Source: Methylobacterium sp. PvR107 (GTDB lineage Bacteria; Pseudomonadota; Alphaproteobacteria; Rhizobiales; Beijerinckiaceae). From it: DNA of 64,000 nucleotides. This document shows positions 34,361-45,984 of the stretch, piece after piece. The stretch spans positions 2,928,001 to 2,992,000 of the forward strand of contig NZ_JAFIBW010000001.1 of the NCBI RefSeq assembly GCF_017833295.1, in the 5' to 3' direction. The notes beneath the pieces were generated by a model. It searched no databases, was not told where the DNA came from, and saw nothing but the letters and a program-made list of their open reading frames with translations. The number at the start of each line of letters is the position of its first letter. Within the stretch, counting starts at the first letter, position 1. The position numbers and the translations under genes were made by a program.

Positions 34361-35844
34361 TGGAAGCGGTCACCCCCACCACACGCGACATCGTCGCCAA
34401 GCTCTGGTCGCTCTGCCACGTGCTGCGCGACGACGGCGTCGGCTACAACGAGTACGTCACCGAGATCACCTACCTGCTGTTCCTGAAGATGCTCGCCGAG
34501 ACCGGCGGCGAGGGGCGCCTGCCCGCGCAGTACCGCTGGGCGGGGCTCGCCGGGCGCGAGGGCCTCGATCAACTCGACCACTACAAGCGCCTGCTGCTCG
34601 ACCTCGGCAACCCGAAGATCGAGACCGACCACCTCGTGCTCGCGATCTTTACGGACGCGCAGACTCGGCTGACCCGGCCGACGAACCTGAAGGCGCTCAC
34701 GAGTGCGATCGACAAGCTCGACTGGTTCTCAGCGCGCGAGGAGGGTCTGGGCAACCTCTACGAGGGCCTGCTGGAGAAGAACGCGGCGGAGAAGAAATCT
34801 GGGGCGGGCCAGTATTTCACGCCACGCCCGCTGATCGACTGCATCGTGCGGCTGATGCAGCCGCAGCCCGGCGAGGTGATCCAGGACCCGGCCGCGGGCA
34901 CGGCGGGCTTCCTCGTGGCCGCCGATCACCACATCAAGGACAAGACCGACAACCTCTACAAGCTGCCGGAGTCGCAGGCGTTCTTCCAGCGCAACGGCGC
35001 CTATCATGGCGCCGAACTCGTCCATGACACGCACCGTCTCTGCCTCATGAACCTGATGCTGCACGGCATCGAGGGGGGCGTCGAGCACGTGGACACGCTG
35101 TCACCGGACGGGGAGGCCCTCGGCAAGGCCGACCTGATCCTGACCAATCCGCCGTTTGGGACAAAGAAAGGCGGCGGACGCCCAACGCGGAACGACTTCT
35201 CGGTTACGGCCGAGACCTCGAACAAGCAGTTGGCGTTCGTGGAGCATATTGTGCGCGCGCTGAAGCCCGGCGGCCGGGCAGCCGTCGTGGTTCCCGACAA
35301 CGTCCTGTTCGAAGACAACACCGGTCGTCGACTGCGCACATGGCTCATGGAGTTATGCAACCTGCACACGATCCTACGCCTTCCGACCGGCATTTTTTAC
35401 GCTATCGGCGTGAAGACGAACGTGCTGTTCTTCCAACGCGGGAACACGGATAGGGGCAATACGAAGGCCGTGTGGGTGTACGACCTGCGCGCAGACATGC
35501 CCGCCTTCGGCAAGACACGCCCGCTGACCGTCGTGGATTTTGCGGACTTCGAGAACGTCTATGGTGCCGATCCGAACGGCGGGGCTGAGCGCCAGGACCA
35601 GGGCGAGACTGGGCGCTTCCGGTGTTTCAATCGCGAAGAGGTGTCGGCGCGCAATGACAGTCTCGACATATCGTGGTTGCGCGACACCGAGGCGGACGCC
35701 GAGGAAGGGCTGACCGATCCCGAGGACATCGCTGGGGCCATCATCGGCCACCTTCGGGCGGCACTAGAGGACATCGAGACATTGCAGGAGGAATTGGAGC
35801 CGGATGCGACCGAGTCGGTTTTGCTCCGGGAGGCAGCGGAGTGA
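34360..35844 (+). CDS. hsdM: Type I restriction-modification DNA methyltransferase (M subunit)
   Basis: 494 aa, N6-adenine methyltransferase. N-terminal helical HsdM_N domain, then the SAM-binding motif DPAAGTAGFL (D176) after GQYFTPRPLI, and the catalytic NPPF at 263-266. It works with HsdS to methylate the recognition site and forms the R2M2S complex. ATG starts on the last base of the hsdR stop, and its own stop overlaps the hsdS GTG (GTGA). Confidence 0.92.
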   Translation: MEAVTPTTRDIVAKLWSLCHVLRDDGVGYNEYVTEITYLLFLKMLAETGGEGRLPAQYRWAGLAGREGLDQLDHYKRLLLDLGNPKIETDHLVLAIFTDAQTRLTRPTNLKALTSAIDKLDWFSAREEGLGNLYEGLLEKNAAEKKSGAGQYFTPRPLIDCIVRLMQPQPGEVIQDPAAGTAGFLVAADHHIKDKTDNLYKLPESQAFFQRNGAYHGAELVHDTHRLCLMNLMLHGIEGGVEHVDTLSPDGEALGKADLILTNPPFGTKKGGGRPTRNDFSVTAETSNKQLAFVEHIVRALKPGGRAAVVVPDNVLFEDNTGRRLRTWLMELCNLHTILRLPTGIFYAIGVKTNVLFFQRGNTDRGNTKAVWVYDLRADMPAFGKTRPLTVVDFADFENVYGADPNGGAERQDQGETGRFRCFNREEVSARNDSLDISWLRDTEADAEEGLTDPEDIAGAIIGHLRAALEDIETLQEELEPDATESVLLREAAE

Positions 35845-37103
35845 GCAAGTTGCCCGTAGGATGGAGCGCCGTTCGACTCGGCGACGTTTGCGAACTCATA
35901 AACGGTCGTGCCTACAAACAAGACGAGCTTCTTGAGAGCGGCAAGTACCCGGTTTTGAGAGTGGGAAATTTTTTTTCAAATAAGAGTTGGTATTATTCTA
36001 ATCTTGAACTCGAACAAGACAAATATTGCGACGATGGTGATCTGCTGTATGCGTGGTCGGCATCGTTCGGGCCGCGTATTTGGGAAGGCGGAAAAACAAT
36101 TTTCCACTATCATATCTGGAAGACGCGCTGTGCAGAGCATGCGCTGCACAAGCAGTTTTTATATTATTGGTTCGATTGGGATAAAAAAAATATTCAAGCG
36201 GATCATGGCACAGGATCGACAATGATTCATGTCACGAAGGGAGATATGGAAGCTCGGTCTCTAAGTCTACCGCCCCTACCCGAGCAGAGACGGATCGTCT
36301 CTAAGATTGACACACTCTCTGCAAACTCGAAGCGCGTCCGCAGCCATCTCAGTCATGTGCCTAGACTCGTAGAATTGTACAAAAAAAGTGTTGTCGACTT
36401 TGCGTTGAGAGGTGACTTGACGCGCACCTGGAGAGCCAATTTAAGCGACCACGGTAAATGGAAAACACTGCCTGCGGCCGAGCTATTTCGCTGGTCAAGC
36501 GGGAAAAATTTGACGGCTAAAGCGATGAGGCCCGGAGCGATTCCGGTTCTAGGTGGAAATGGGATCAATGGCTATCATGATACCGCGCTGGTTGACTTTC
36601 CCACCATCGTGATTGGTCGAGTGGGCGCTCAGTGCGGGAACGTACACCTATCGCGAGCACCTGCCTGGATAACCGACAACGCAATTTACGCTTCAAGTTT
36701 TTCTCAGAAAATCATAAGCCTAGATTATGCGGTTATGGTATTTCGCCACGCTGACTTGAACGCGCGTGCCGGTGGAAGCGGACAGCCGTATGTAAATCAA
36801 TCAGTTTTGAACGCGGTTAATATTTCTCTGCCGACAATTAAGGAGCAAGCTGAGTTAATTCGACGTGTCGAGAAAATGTTTGCCTGGATCGACCGGCTCG
36901 CCGCCGAGGCGACCAGCGCCAGCAAGCTCATCGACCGCCTCGATCAAGCCATCCTCTCGAAGGCGTTCCGCGGCGAGCTTGTACCGCAGGATCCGGATGA
37001 TGAACCCGCAAGCGTGCTGCTGGAGCGGATCAAGGCTGAACGGACGGGGGTAACACCTGCTCGTCGAGGACGTGGTCGCCCACGTCTCTCCGCAGCGATT
37101 TGA
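35841..37103 (+). CDS. hsdS: Type I restriction specificity subunit
   Basis: 420 aa from GTG. Two target-recognition domains: the first begins GWSAVRLGDVCELINGRAY and ends in the conserved helix after LPPLPEQRRIV; the second begins KWKTLPAAELFRW and ends with TIKEQAELIRRVEKMF and a long helix. DNA from about 35,900 to 36,900 is far lower in GC than hsdM, typical of TRD exchange by horizontal transfer. It determines which bipartite site is cut; the site itself cannot be predicted. Its TGA overlaps the mrr ATG (TGATG). Confidence 0.9.
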   Translation: MSKLPVGWSAVRLGDVCELINGRAYKQDELLESGKYPVLRVGNFFSNKSWYYSNLELEQDKYCDDGDLLYAWSASFGPRIWEGGKTIFHYHIWKTRCAEHALHKQFLYYWFDWDKKNIQADHGTGSTMIHVTKGDMEARSLSLPPLPEQRRIVSKIDTLSANSKRVRSHLSHVPRLVELYKKSVVDFALRGDLTRTWRANLSDHGKWKTLPAAELFRWSSGKNLTAKAMRPGAIPVLGGNGINGYHDTALVDFPTIVIGRVGAQCGNVHLSRAPAWITDNAIYASSFSQKIISLDYAVMVFRHADLNARAGGSGQPYVNQSVLNAVNISLPTIKEQAELIRRVEKMFAWIDRLAAEATSASKLIDRLDQAILSKAFRGELVPQDPDDEPASVLLERIKAERTGVTPARRGRGRPRLSAAI

Positions 37104-38026
37104 TGTCCATTCCCGACTTCCAGACCCTGATGCTGCCGGTGTTGCGCGAGGCAGCCACTGGCGAGAAGCGTATCAGCGATGTGGTTGAGCACCTCGCTGA
37201 TGAATTTGGGCTTAGCCCTGAGGACCGCTCCCACCTCCTGCCATCGGGCCGCCAGACAACCTTCGCCAACCGCGTCCACTGGGCCAAGAGCTACCTTGGC
37301 AAGTCTGGTCTCGTGGAACTTACCCGCCGAGCACACTTCCAGATCACGCCTCGTGGGCGAGAGATCCTCGCACAAGAGCCTGATCGCATCGACATCAAGT
37401 TTCTGACCCGGTTTCCGGAGTTCCAGTCTTTTCGATTCGCCCAGGACGGCGCAGAGGAACAGGCCGAGGCAGCCGTCCAAGCCGCCAACGCCACGGCGAG
37501 CCTGACGCCAGACGAGGTTATGCGCGCGGCGGGTCGCCAACTTGAGGCGGCGCTGGCCAGCGAGTTGCTCCAGCGCGTTGTGACGGGCGCGCCTGCGTTC
37601 TTCGAAAGCCTCGTCGTGCGCTTACTGATCGCGATGGGCTATGGCGGTTCGGTCAATGACCTTGATCGCGCCCTTGTCGGCAAGTCGGGCGACGGCGGCG
37701 TGGACGGCGTTATCGACCAGGATCCTCTCGGGCTCGACCGCATCTACGTCCAAGCCAAGCGCTACTCCGCCGACAACACGGTTGGCGCCTCGGCCATCCG
37801 TGACTTCTTCGGGAGTCTCGACCGCTTCAAAGCGACGAAGGGGCTGTTCGTGACGACCTCGTCGTTCACGTCCTCGGCCCGCGAGACGGCAGAGATGCTG
37901 AGCAAGCGCATCGTGCTGATCGACGGTCCGCAACTTGCGCGGCTGATGATCCGCCACGAGGTCGGCTGCCGGATTGAGGAGCGGCTTACTATCAAGAAAC
38001 TCGACGAAGAATTTTTCGACGGGTAA
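37103..38026 (+). CDS. mrr: Mrr-type restriction endonuclease
   Basis: 307 aa. N-terminal winged-helix DNA-binding domain (about 1-90: RISDVVEHLADEFGL, GRQTTFANRVHWAKSYL) and C-terminal Mrr_cat nuclease domain with D197 in GDGGVDGVID and Q217-x-K219 in YVQAKRY. Type IV enzymes of this kind cut methylated DNA. It is translationally coupled to hsdS, so it is expressed with the type I system; it must tolerate the host's own HsdM methylation or act on another modification. Confidence 0.85.
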   Translation: MSIPDFQTLMLPVLREAATGEKRISDVVEHLADEFGLSPEDRSHLLPSGRQTTFANRVHWAKSYLGKSGLVELTRRAHFQITPRGREILAQEPDRIDIKFLTRFPEFQSFRFAQDGAEEQAEAAVQAANATASLTPDEVMRAAGRQLEAALASELLQRVVTGAPAFFESLVVRLLIAMGYGGSVNDLDRALVGKSGDGGVDGVIDQDPLGLDRIYVQAKRYSADNTVGASAIRDFFGSLDRFKATKGLFVTTSSFTSSARETAEMLSKRIVLIDGPQLARLMIRHEVGCRIEERLTIKKLDEEFFDG

Positions 38027-38061
38027 CTCAGGCGCAAGTTAGAGAAATTAAGGACACATAA

Positions 38062-39762
38062 ATGTCATCCATTTTCGCACTCGTTAATGACATAGAAACG
38101 GGCGAAATCGTACTACCTGCAATTCAGAGAAACTTCGTCTGGGATACATCACGCATCGAGAAATTGTTCGACTCTTTGATGCGTGGCTACCCTGTTGGGA
38201 TAGTTCTTTTGTGGGAAACGTACGAACGCATTCAATATAGAAATTTTACAAGAAACCATCGGAACGACGAACAATATATCTATGCTGAAAACGATGATCG
38301 AAAGCGTCTCAGGTACGTTTTGGATGGCCAGCAGCGGCTTACCTCCATCAATATAGCCCTTAACGGCTCCTTCCAGGGGAAAACATTTTTCTTCGATTTA
38401 TTGAGCGGATCAAGCAATGACGACACAAGCGAAGAGAAATATTCGTTCAAATTTGCCGACCAGAAAGATGTCGATGCCGAAAACTCGGCTATATCTGCTG
38501 CTATACAGCCCGATGGATCGCCGTGTTACTGGTACTCTCTGCCTAAACTTTTAAAAATGACACCCATCGAAACTATGAAGCTGAAATCGGAAATCCAGCA
38601 GCTTGATCTTTTGTCTGACGATGCAAAGCTTAAGTTGGAAGAAAATCTATTCCAAATCAAGTACGTTTTTACCGAAAACTCGGAATGTCTCAAGACGCAA
38701 ATTATAGACGCTAGCCTACCCGCAGACTATAAGGGTCGAAAAACAATATTCGACATACTTGAGATATTCGTGCGCATAAACAGCCAAGGCGTACGCTTGA
38801 GTCGTTCAGACCTTATCATCAGTATGCTGCGACTTTATTGGCCCGAGATTAGCACGCTTCTACCGGAGTTCCTTGCTGAAATAAATGCTGGATCTGACCT
38901 TAAGATAGATAACGACTTTGTGATACGGTGCCTATTTTCTACGTCAGGAATAGGAACACGATTGGATTTCGATCTCCTCCGCAAGAAATCTAATGTTGAC
39001 GCAATACGAGGCTGCTACAACGGTTGCTTGAACGCAATTCGGCAAACCGTAGATTTTGTAAGAATTTCATGTCAAATTGATTCTTCGAGGCTGATCGGCG
39101 GCCTGAACACACTGATCCCCTTTGTGCATTTCGCGTTTCTAAACAAGGCCGACGTATTTTCTACCGACGGGAGTGCCGCGCGAAAAGCACTTTATATTTT
39201 CGCCTTCTCTAAAGTTTTTACTCAACATTCGGATAGTAGGACCGGTGCCTTCATCCGTGATTTCGTCAACGAAGGCAGCGTTGTCTTTCCTGTTGAAGGC
39301 GCTGCGCAGTTTGTCAATTGGAAGACCGGCTTCAACGCCATTGATAGTAGTCTCATTTCATATAATGTAGAGCTAGCCTTAAGCATCTTACAACAAAGAA
39401 GCGGCGGCAAAGTCTATTTTAGCAAAAACTTGCCTGAGATCGATCACATATTTCCGCGATCCAAAATGGAGGAGCGCTACGACAGCGCCTTGGTAAACGA
39501 TATAGGAAACCTATGGATCCTACAGCAGGTCGCTAACAGGAATAAAAGCGCCAAGGATCCTCGCGAGTTTCTGTCGGCTGTAGATAAAAAATTGCTTAAG
39601 AATGCGCTTATCGATATAGACTCTTTAGATCAGAGAAGATTTAGATCATTCGTTTCAGAAAGGAGAGAAAAAATATTTGAAATTGTTTCGCGGATAACCG
39701 AGCTAGATGATCCCGCGCTTTCGGCGGCGTTATCTGGCGAGGCCGGAGAGGACGAAATCTAA
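38062..39762 (+). CDS. DUF262/DUF1524 protein (GmrSD-like restriction enzyme)
   Basis: 566 aa. The N-terminal DUF262 (ParB/Srx-like NTPase) domain shows LPAIQRNFVW and the DGQQRLTS motif (88-95); the C-terminal DUF1524 has the HNH-type nuclease core EIDHIFPRS (D461-H462) with GNLWILQ and RNKSA. This single-chain arrangement is that of GmrSD, which cuts DNA carrying modified hydroxymethylcytosine. The gene is markedly AT-rich compared with everything around it, so it was recently acquired. It starts 35 bases after mrr. Confidence 0.85.
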   Translation: MSSIFALVNDIETGEIVLPAIQRNFVWDTSRIEKLFDSLMRGYPVGIVLLWETYERIQYRNFTRNHRNDEQYIYAENDDRKRLRYVLDGQQRLTSINIALNGSFQGKTFFFDLLSGSSNDDTSEEKYSFKFADQKDVDAENSAISAAIQPDGSPCYWYSLPKLLKMTPIETMKLKSEIQQLDLLSDDAKLKLEENLFQIKYVFTENSECLKTQIIDASLPADYKGRKTIFDILEIFVRINSQGVRLSRSDLIISMLRLYWPEISTLLPEFLAEINAGSDLKIDNDFVIRCLFSTSGIGTRLDFDLLRKKSNVDAIRGCYNGCLNAIRQTVDFVRISCQIDSSRLIGGLNTLIPFVHFAFLNKADVFSTDGSAARKALYIFAFSKVFTQHSDSRTGAFIRDFVNEGSVVFPVEGAAQFVNWKTGFNAIDSSLISYNVELALSILQQRSGGKVYFSKNLPEIDHIFPRSKMEERYDSALVNDIGNLWILQQVANRNKSAKDPREFLSAVDKKLLKNALIDIDSLDQRRFRSFVSERREKIFEIVSRITELDDPALSAALSGEAGEDEI

Positions 39763-40043
39763 TCGCGCAATTCACCAGGACTGCATCGGCGCATTACCAA
39801 GCAAATTTTGCCGACAATGCACCGATGCGTTGCTGACGGGTACAAAGTTCCGAAGAGACCGAAACCTATACTCATTGAATTGTCTTTGTAGTCTACGATT
39901 ATAGTTCAGACGATCCTGGTCCGAGATCGTCGCCGACTCGCAAGGCACACCATCGGTTCACCTTTGCTCCGACCCTCTTGATCTGTCCGCCATGAACCTG
40001 CGGTGGTACCCGGTCCACCGAGTTCGTCTTGACGCTGGATGCG
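39763..40043. other. Intergenic region before the iterons
   Basis: No convincing gene. The first 140 bases keep the low GC of the GmrSD-like gene, then composition returns to high GC near 39,910, marking a junction between the acquired module and the island backbone. Confidence 0.4.
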
Positions 40044-40101
40044 ATTGTCCAGGATGCCCAATCGTCCAGGATGTCTAATCATCCAAGATGCCCGATCGTC
40101 C
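40044..40101 (+). repeat. 17-bp tandem iterons
   Basis: Three full units, ATTGTCCAGGATGCCCA (40044-40060), ATCGTCCAGGATGTCTA (40061-40077) and ATCATCCAAGATGCCCG (40078-40094), plus a partial ATCGTCC (40095-40101), spaced exactly 17 bases. This is the size of plasmid replication or partition iterons. The set lies outside the duplicated cassette and occurs once in the window. Confidence 0.65.
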
Positions 40102-40302
40102 GTCGCGATGGGCTGGACCGTGATCATCACGTTGTTGAGCATCCCGGTGAACGGGTTGTCGAGTGCCGGCCGAACGAAGCTACGGCGGATCGGCCGCGCT
40201 GATCCTCGACGTCAGGGACATCCAGCCCGACCGTTGGGCGCGACGCTGCGAAAACGGCCCTCTCTCATGTTCACCGTGGTCCACGGGATCTGGTCCTCTG
40301 AC

Positions 40303-40317
40303 GTTCAACGGTTGAAC
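40303..40317. other. Palindrome near right repeat boundary
   Basis: GTTCAACGGTTGAAC, embedded in a longer symmetric sequence (40300-40320). It is the mirror image of the site at 13705-13719 and lies 48 bases outside the end of the inverted repeat, upstream of the resolvase. Confidence 0.4.
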
Positions 40318-40588
40318 GTCGCCCTTCTGAAGCGCTGCGCAGGGTCAGCCTTGTCTCCGATCCGGCCGGTGACGATGAACCCGTCGTCTGTCACCGTTCC
40401 GACCTCGGCCTTCCCACGGCTCTTCGCCCCTACCGTTCCTCACCCTCACCCCCCTGTCCCAAAAACCCTCTCGTTTCCGACCCTCATTTCCCCTTCGGCG
40501 CGGCTCTCATTCCAGCCTGTCCCGGAACCATCTGGTTCTGGATCACCCTTCGCTTGACGGCTCGGCGGCCTGTGGCACCGTCGAGGGG

Positions 40589-41215
40589 ATGAAGCGCGTC
40601 GCCTTCTACGTCCGGGTCTCCACGGCCGATGGCCAGACCACGGAGAACCAGATCCGCGCGCTCCACGAGGTCGCTGCCCGGTCAGGGTGGAACGTCACGG
40701 CGATCTTCAGCGACGACGGCATCTCCGGGTCCAAGGGTCGGGATCGTAGGCCGGGGCTCGACGCGCTGCTCAAGGCGGTGACCCGGCGCGAGGTCGATCT
40801 GGTTGCTGCCTGGAGCGTCGACCGGTTGGGGCGGTCCCTGCCGAACCTCATCAACCTGCTGGGTGAGCTTCAGGGACGGGGCGTCGATCTGTTCCTGCAC
40901 CAGCAGGCCCTCGACACGAGCACGCCGGGCGGGCGGATGATGTTCCAGATGCTGGGGGTGTTTGCGGAGTTCGAGCGGTCGCTGATCCGCTCGCGCGTCA
41001 TGGCCGGGCTCGAACGCACCAGGGCCAAGGGCACCCGCCTCGGGCGGCCTCCACTGGAAGCCGGGAAGGCCGAGGCGATCCGCGCGATGCTGGCAGCCGG
41101 GGTCGGGATCCGGGAGACGGCACGCCGGACCGGCATAGGCGTTTCGACCGTTCAGCGCGTGCATGCGGCGATGACCGCTCCCCAGGATCCGAAGACGATC
41201 ACCGCCGCAGCTTGA
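40589..41215 (+). CDS. Serine recombinase (resolvase/invertase), right copy
   Basis: Identical 208-aa protein to the gene at 12809-13435, with Ser11 in VRVSTADGQ and a C-terminal helix-turn-helix. It is intact, so the island encodes two equal copies pointing in opposite directions. Upstream lie the palindrome and the iterons, which the left copy lacks (iterons) or has in altered context (palindrome). Confidence 0.85.
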   Translation: MKRVAFYVRVSTADGQTTENQIRALHEVAARSGWNVTAIFSDDGISGSKGRDRRPGLDALLKAVTRREVDLVAAWSVDRLGRSLPNLINLLGELQGRGVDLFLHQQALDTSTPGGRMMFQMLGVFAEFERSLIRSRVMAGLERTRAKGTRLGRPPLEAGKAEAIRAMLAAGVGIRETARRTGIGVSTVQRVHAAMTAPQDPKTITAAA

Positions 41216-42035
41216 TGACGGTCCGGAGATCATCCTCCGGACCGTCGCCGATGTTCATGCCGGCAGGGTCAGTTCCACCAGTGGTTCGACCGGGCAGATC
41301 CACCCGCCAGGGTCCCACGACGGCCAAGGCTCTTCAGGATGTCCTTGATCTCACCCCGACGCTCCCGGGGCGAGTTGCCGTAGGCAGCTTCCTCCCAGAG
41401 CTTGTCCTGGATCCCACCCAGGTCGACACCAGCCCGATTGAGGGCCGCGGCGAGCTTGAAGAAGGCCGCATGCCCCGAGCCCCGTGGGGTCATTCGCCAG
41501 TCTTGGACTGCCTTCTCGATCAGGGCCGCGCGACGATCGGCACCGAGATGTGCGTCCCGAGCAGCAATGGCATCGCGCGCAGCCTGGAGCTTAACGCTGA
41601 CCTGACGCTTCTTGACGGCCGGCGCGGACGTCTGGGCAGGGGCGATCGCGGGCACCGGCAGGGCGATGACCTTCTCCGATCGCACCGGTTCGGGCTCCGG
41701 GCGAAGGTCGAGGATGCAGTGCTCGATCCAGGCATGCAGATCGAGGGGGCCGCGCTTCGGATTGTCCGCGCCGTAGTCGATGAAGAACGAGTCCTCCGCG
41801 ACCCGGGCCTGGACAGGCAGGTAGAACATCGCGGCGCCGTTGAACTTGCCCTCGTCGAAGCCGTGGCAGAGGCCCGGCTTGGTGTTCGAGCGCTTGGCCT
41901 GCTTCTCCAACTGCTTCTTGCCCCAGTAGCCCTCCCGGTTCAGCACCTTGACGATCTGCGCCATGATCAGCGCCAACACGTCGAGTGAACTGCCCCGGGA
42001 TTTTCGGAGGCTCCAACTCTTGAGAGGATGGAGCC

Positions 42036-43264
<1,229 letters not shown>

Positions 43265-44763
43265 CCCAAACCGAACAGCCTCCGGGAAATCCGGAGCGGT
43301 TCAGAGCGAGTAGGCGTAGGTCGTCGGGATGAACGCGCGCCAGCGCGGCGCCGCCGCCGTGGACGAGGCCGTGTTCCAGACCACGATGCGCAGGTACGGG
43401 AACAGGTCGGCGAAGGCGGCATGAGTGAGGTCGCCGCCGTCGTTGTCGAGCCAGATGCCGCGCAGGTGGACGATGTTGTCCAGCCCGCGGCCGTTGTCGG
43501 CCGCCTTCGACGGATCGAAGTGGGCCGGGGAGAACATGCCCGATTCCTCCTTGAGGACCCGCCGGTCATGCAGGTCCCGCAGTTCCGCGATGAAGCCGTC
43601 GTCGTCGTAGTGGATGAAGTGCTCGAACGGCATCGAGTCGTACTTCGACAGGTAGGCCGTGCCGCACGTCGTGGCCGAAGCCGCAGGCAACGGCGTGACG
43701 TATTCCCCTTCCTTAGAGGGGATATCGTCACGCACGAACTCACGCATCTCGCCTCGGACCTGCTCGGCAAGGAGCGGGTAGCTCGCGCAGATGAGCGACG
43801 TCCCGTTGATCAAGTCGAGTTGCGCCAAGAGCTTGCGCGCCTGCACGTCCCGGTATGCCCTGGTCTTGGCCGCGGCGTCGGCGTGCTGGCGCGGGCGCCC
43901 GGCTTTGCCCTTGCTCGGCAGCGCTCCGAGCCCCGGCAGCGGCACCACCGCGGCGCCGGGGAACAGGGCCCCCAACCACTCGGCCGTATCCCGATCCATG
44001 ACGACGACCCGCTTGGGCGTCGTATCGGCCGGGTTGCGGATCGAGCAGCGCATCACCGCCTGATAGACGGCCGTCCGATAGCAGCCGGTGCGCAACTCCT
44101 CGCCGGAGACGCCATGCGCTTCCATGAAGTGGAAGTGCGCGGGCGGCGGGTTGAGGGCAGAGAGCACCACGACGGCGTGGTAGCCCTGGTAGGTGTTCAG
44201 GCCATGGGGCGTGTTGGGCAAGCGCTCGGCCTTGGCCAGCCCGAAGAAGCCGTCATCGAGGTCTTTGTTGCCCATCCAGACGAAGGGCTCGTCCCCAATC
44301 AGATTGGCGATCGCCTGCCGGATCCGGTCCAGGATCCGCACCTCGGCGCCCGTCGCATCCTCCACGGCACGATCGCGGAAGCGCTTCGACCACGCCTCGT
44401 GGCTGGCGAAGTAGATGGTGATCCGGTCGCCGTGCTCGTGCTCGGTGTAGCGCAGATCCTTGCGCAGACCCGCACCCACCGGCTTCATCGTGGCTCCCAT
44501 CGCCGACCACAGCCGGAACAGAGTCGTCTCCGTCATACAGGCCGAGGCGATCGTGACCGTGGCGAAGCCGCTCAGAAGCGAGGGTTTGAGCAGCGAGTAG
44601 GTGACGAGGGAGGCGTCGGTCTTCTCACCTCGGCGCAGGCGCTCGAACTCGGCCTGCTTGGCGTAGACATCCCAGTCCTCGGAGGCGATCCGGTGGGCGA
44701 GCGGCCCGAGGACAGCGTAGAGAGCGTCTCCGTACTGGTTGCGAGCGATCTTATCGAGGCTCA

Positions 44764-45264
44764 TCACGCGACCTCCTCGATCGTGGCCCGATCCGCGATG
44801 AACGGGTCGAGGCGACCGTAGACCGGCCCCTCGGGCAGGAAGTCGAGGTGGGGCAGGAACAGGTGCCCCGTGTCTGGCAGCGGCAAGTCCTCGAACACGT
44901 CCACCTGCGGGACCTCGTCCATGGTGAGGTGCCAGTCACCCTTCTTGTGCAGGTAGGGGGCACGCATCAGCGCGGCGTGCGTGATGAGCAGGACCTCACC
45001 CTGGCCCGGCTCGGCATCCCGGAAGTGGGCGACGATCGCCCCGACCGGCGAGGCACCGCGGAGCACCGTGCCACCGTGGATGGCACGGCAGGGATAGGTC
45101 GGGTCGAGGGGCAGAAGCTCGTCGGAGAGCGTCTTGTCGATGAGGTGCTGGGTCGGCTGGACGATGAGAACCTTGAGGCCGCGCCGGGCGCAGCGGTCAG
45201 CATATCGAGCCAGTGCTCGGGTTTTGCCGGCGCCCGCCAGCGCGTCGAAGTAATGGATGGTCAT
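44764..45264 (-). CDS. Helicase N-terminal half, replication cassette, right copy
   Basis: Identical to the 166-aa protein at 10081-10581: P-loop GAGKT near the N-terminus and MDEV Walker B-like motif. The gene itself is intact, but its coupled partner downstream is broken by the IS, so it is probably without function. Upstream, the mirrored structured leader lies at 45287-45389. Confidence 0.6.
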   Translation of the reverse strand: MTIHYFDALAGAGKTRALARYADRCARRGLKVLIVQPTQHLIDKTLSDELLPLDPTYPCRAIHGGTVLRGASPVGAIVAHFRDAEPGQGEVLLITHAALMRAPYLHKKGDWHLTMDEVPQVDVFEDLPLPDTGHLFLPHLDFLPEGPVYGRLDPFIADRATIEEVA

Positions 45265-45624
45265 TTTGCAATCCCTTTAATGAACAACCCGCGAGGGGTG
45301 GCGGCACCTCGCGGGTCATGGGATTGCGGACGCCTGCGACAGCGTGCCGGGCAGAGTATTGCCCGGTCGGTGTATTTATCGTCGCAGGCTTACGCCGTCC
45401 CCCGCCAGGGGCCTGAGCGCCGAACGCGCTCTGGGAGTACTTATCCAAGGCCACCCTGACTGAGGTCAAAATTATTCGGTCAGCCAGCCTGATCTACGAC
45501 GACCATATTCGACCAACGACGATCCCCATGCGAAGACGAAGCTTGACGGCTGCCAGCACGGTGCTACCCCAGCAGAGGGAAGCGAGATCGTTGGCGTAGC
45601 AGGAGAATTGGCCGCTGGCGGCTC

Positions 45625-45643
45625 ATCCCTCCGTCTCCGCCAT
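45625..45643 (+). other. Right attachment core (attR side)
   Basis: Third copy of ATCCCTCCGTCTCCGCCAT, in the same orientation as the tRNA copy. Sequence similarity to the inverted joint copy ends exactly here, so this is the island's right boundary. Confidence 0.85.
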
Positions 45644-45984
45644 CTTAGCTGTAAGCCGCTCTTACTGCTGCCTGATTTTCCAAACGCCTCTGCCGATCCG
45701 CCTCTCTGTACAGAATGCTGGGACAGAGGGACCGCCCGCGTGCGCTCGATGCCGCGACTCCTCAGGCGTGACCTGACCGGCTGGCTTTGGACCGGGCGGA
45801 TTGAGAGGATCAGCTAGGACCGAAGCAGGTACGGGCACATTGGCGACGCGCAGTCCATCCGTGGCTCCCGCCCAAGCAGATGTCAGGTTCTCGGGCACCT
45901 CCATGCCACGACTGGCCGCCGGGTGCTCTCCAACCCTCCCCGGCCAGCGGTTCCCGCTGGCTGGGGAGCACACAGCTTACATCG
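45644..45984. other. Intergenic region right of the island
   Basis: No convincing gene. A minus-strand frame at 45662-45973 has no recognisable domain. A GC-rich hairpin (TCCCCAGCCAGCGGG/CCGGCCAGCGG area, 45940-45975) lies downstream of the SDR stop and may end its transcript. Confidence 0.35.

Noticed and set aside
45662..45973. Minus-strand 103-codon ORF right of the island
   Set aside because: Pro/Gly/Arg-rich, no start context or domain, and it crosses the downstream end of the SDR transcript.
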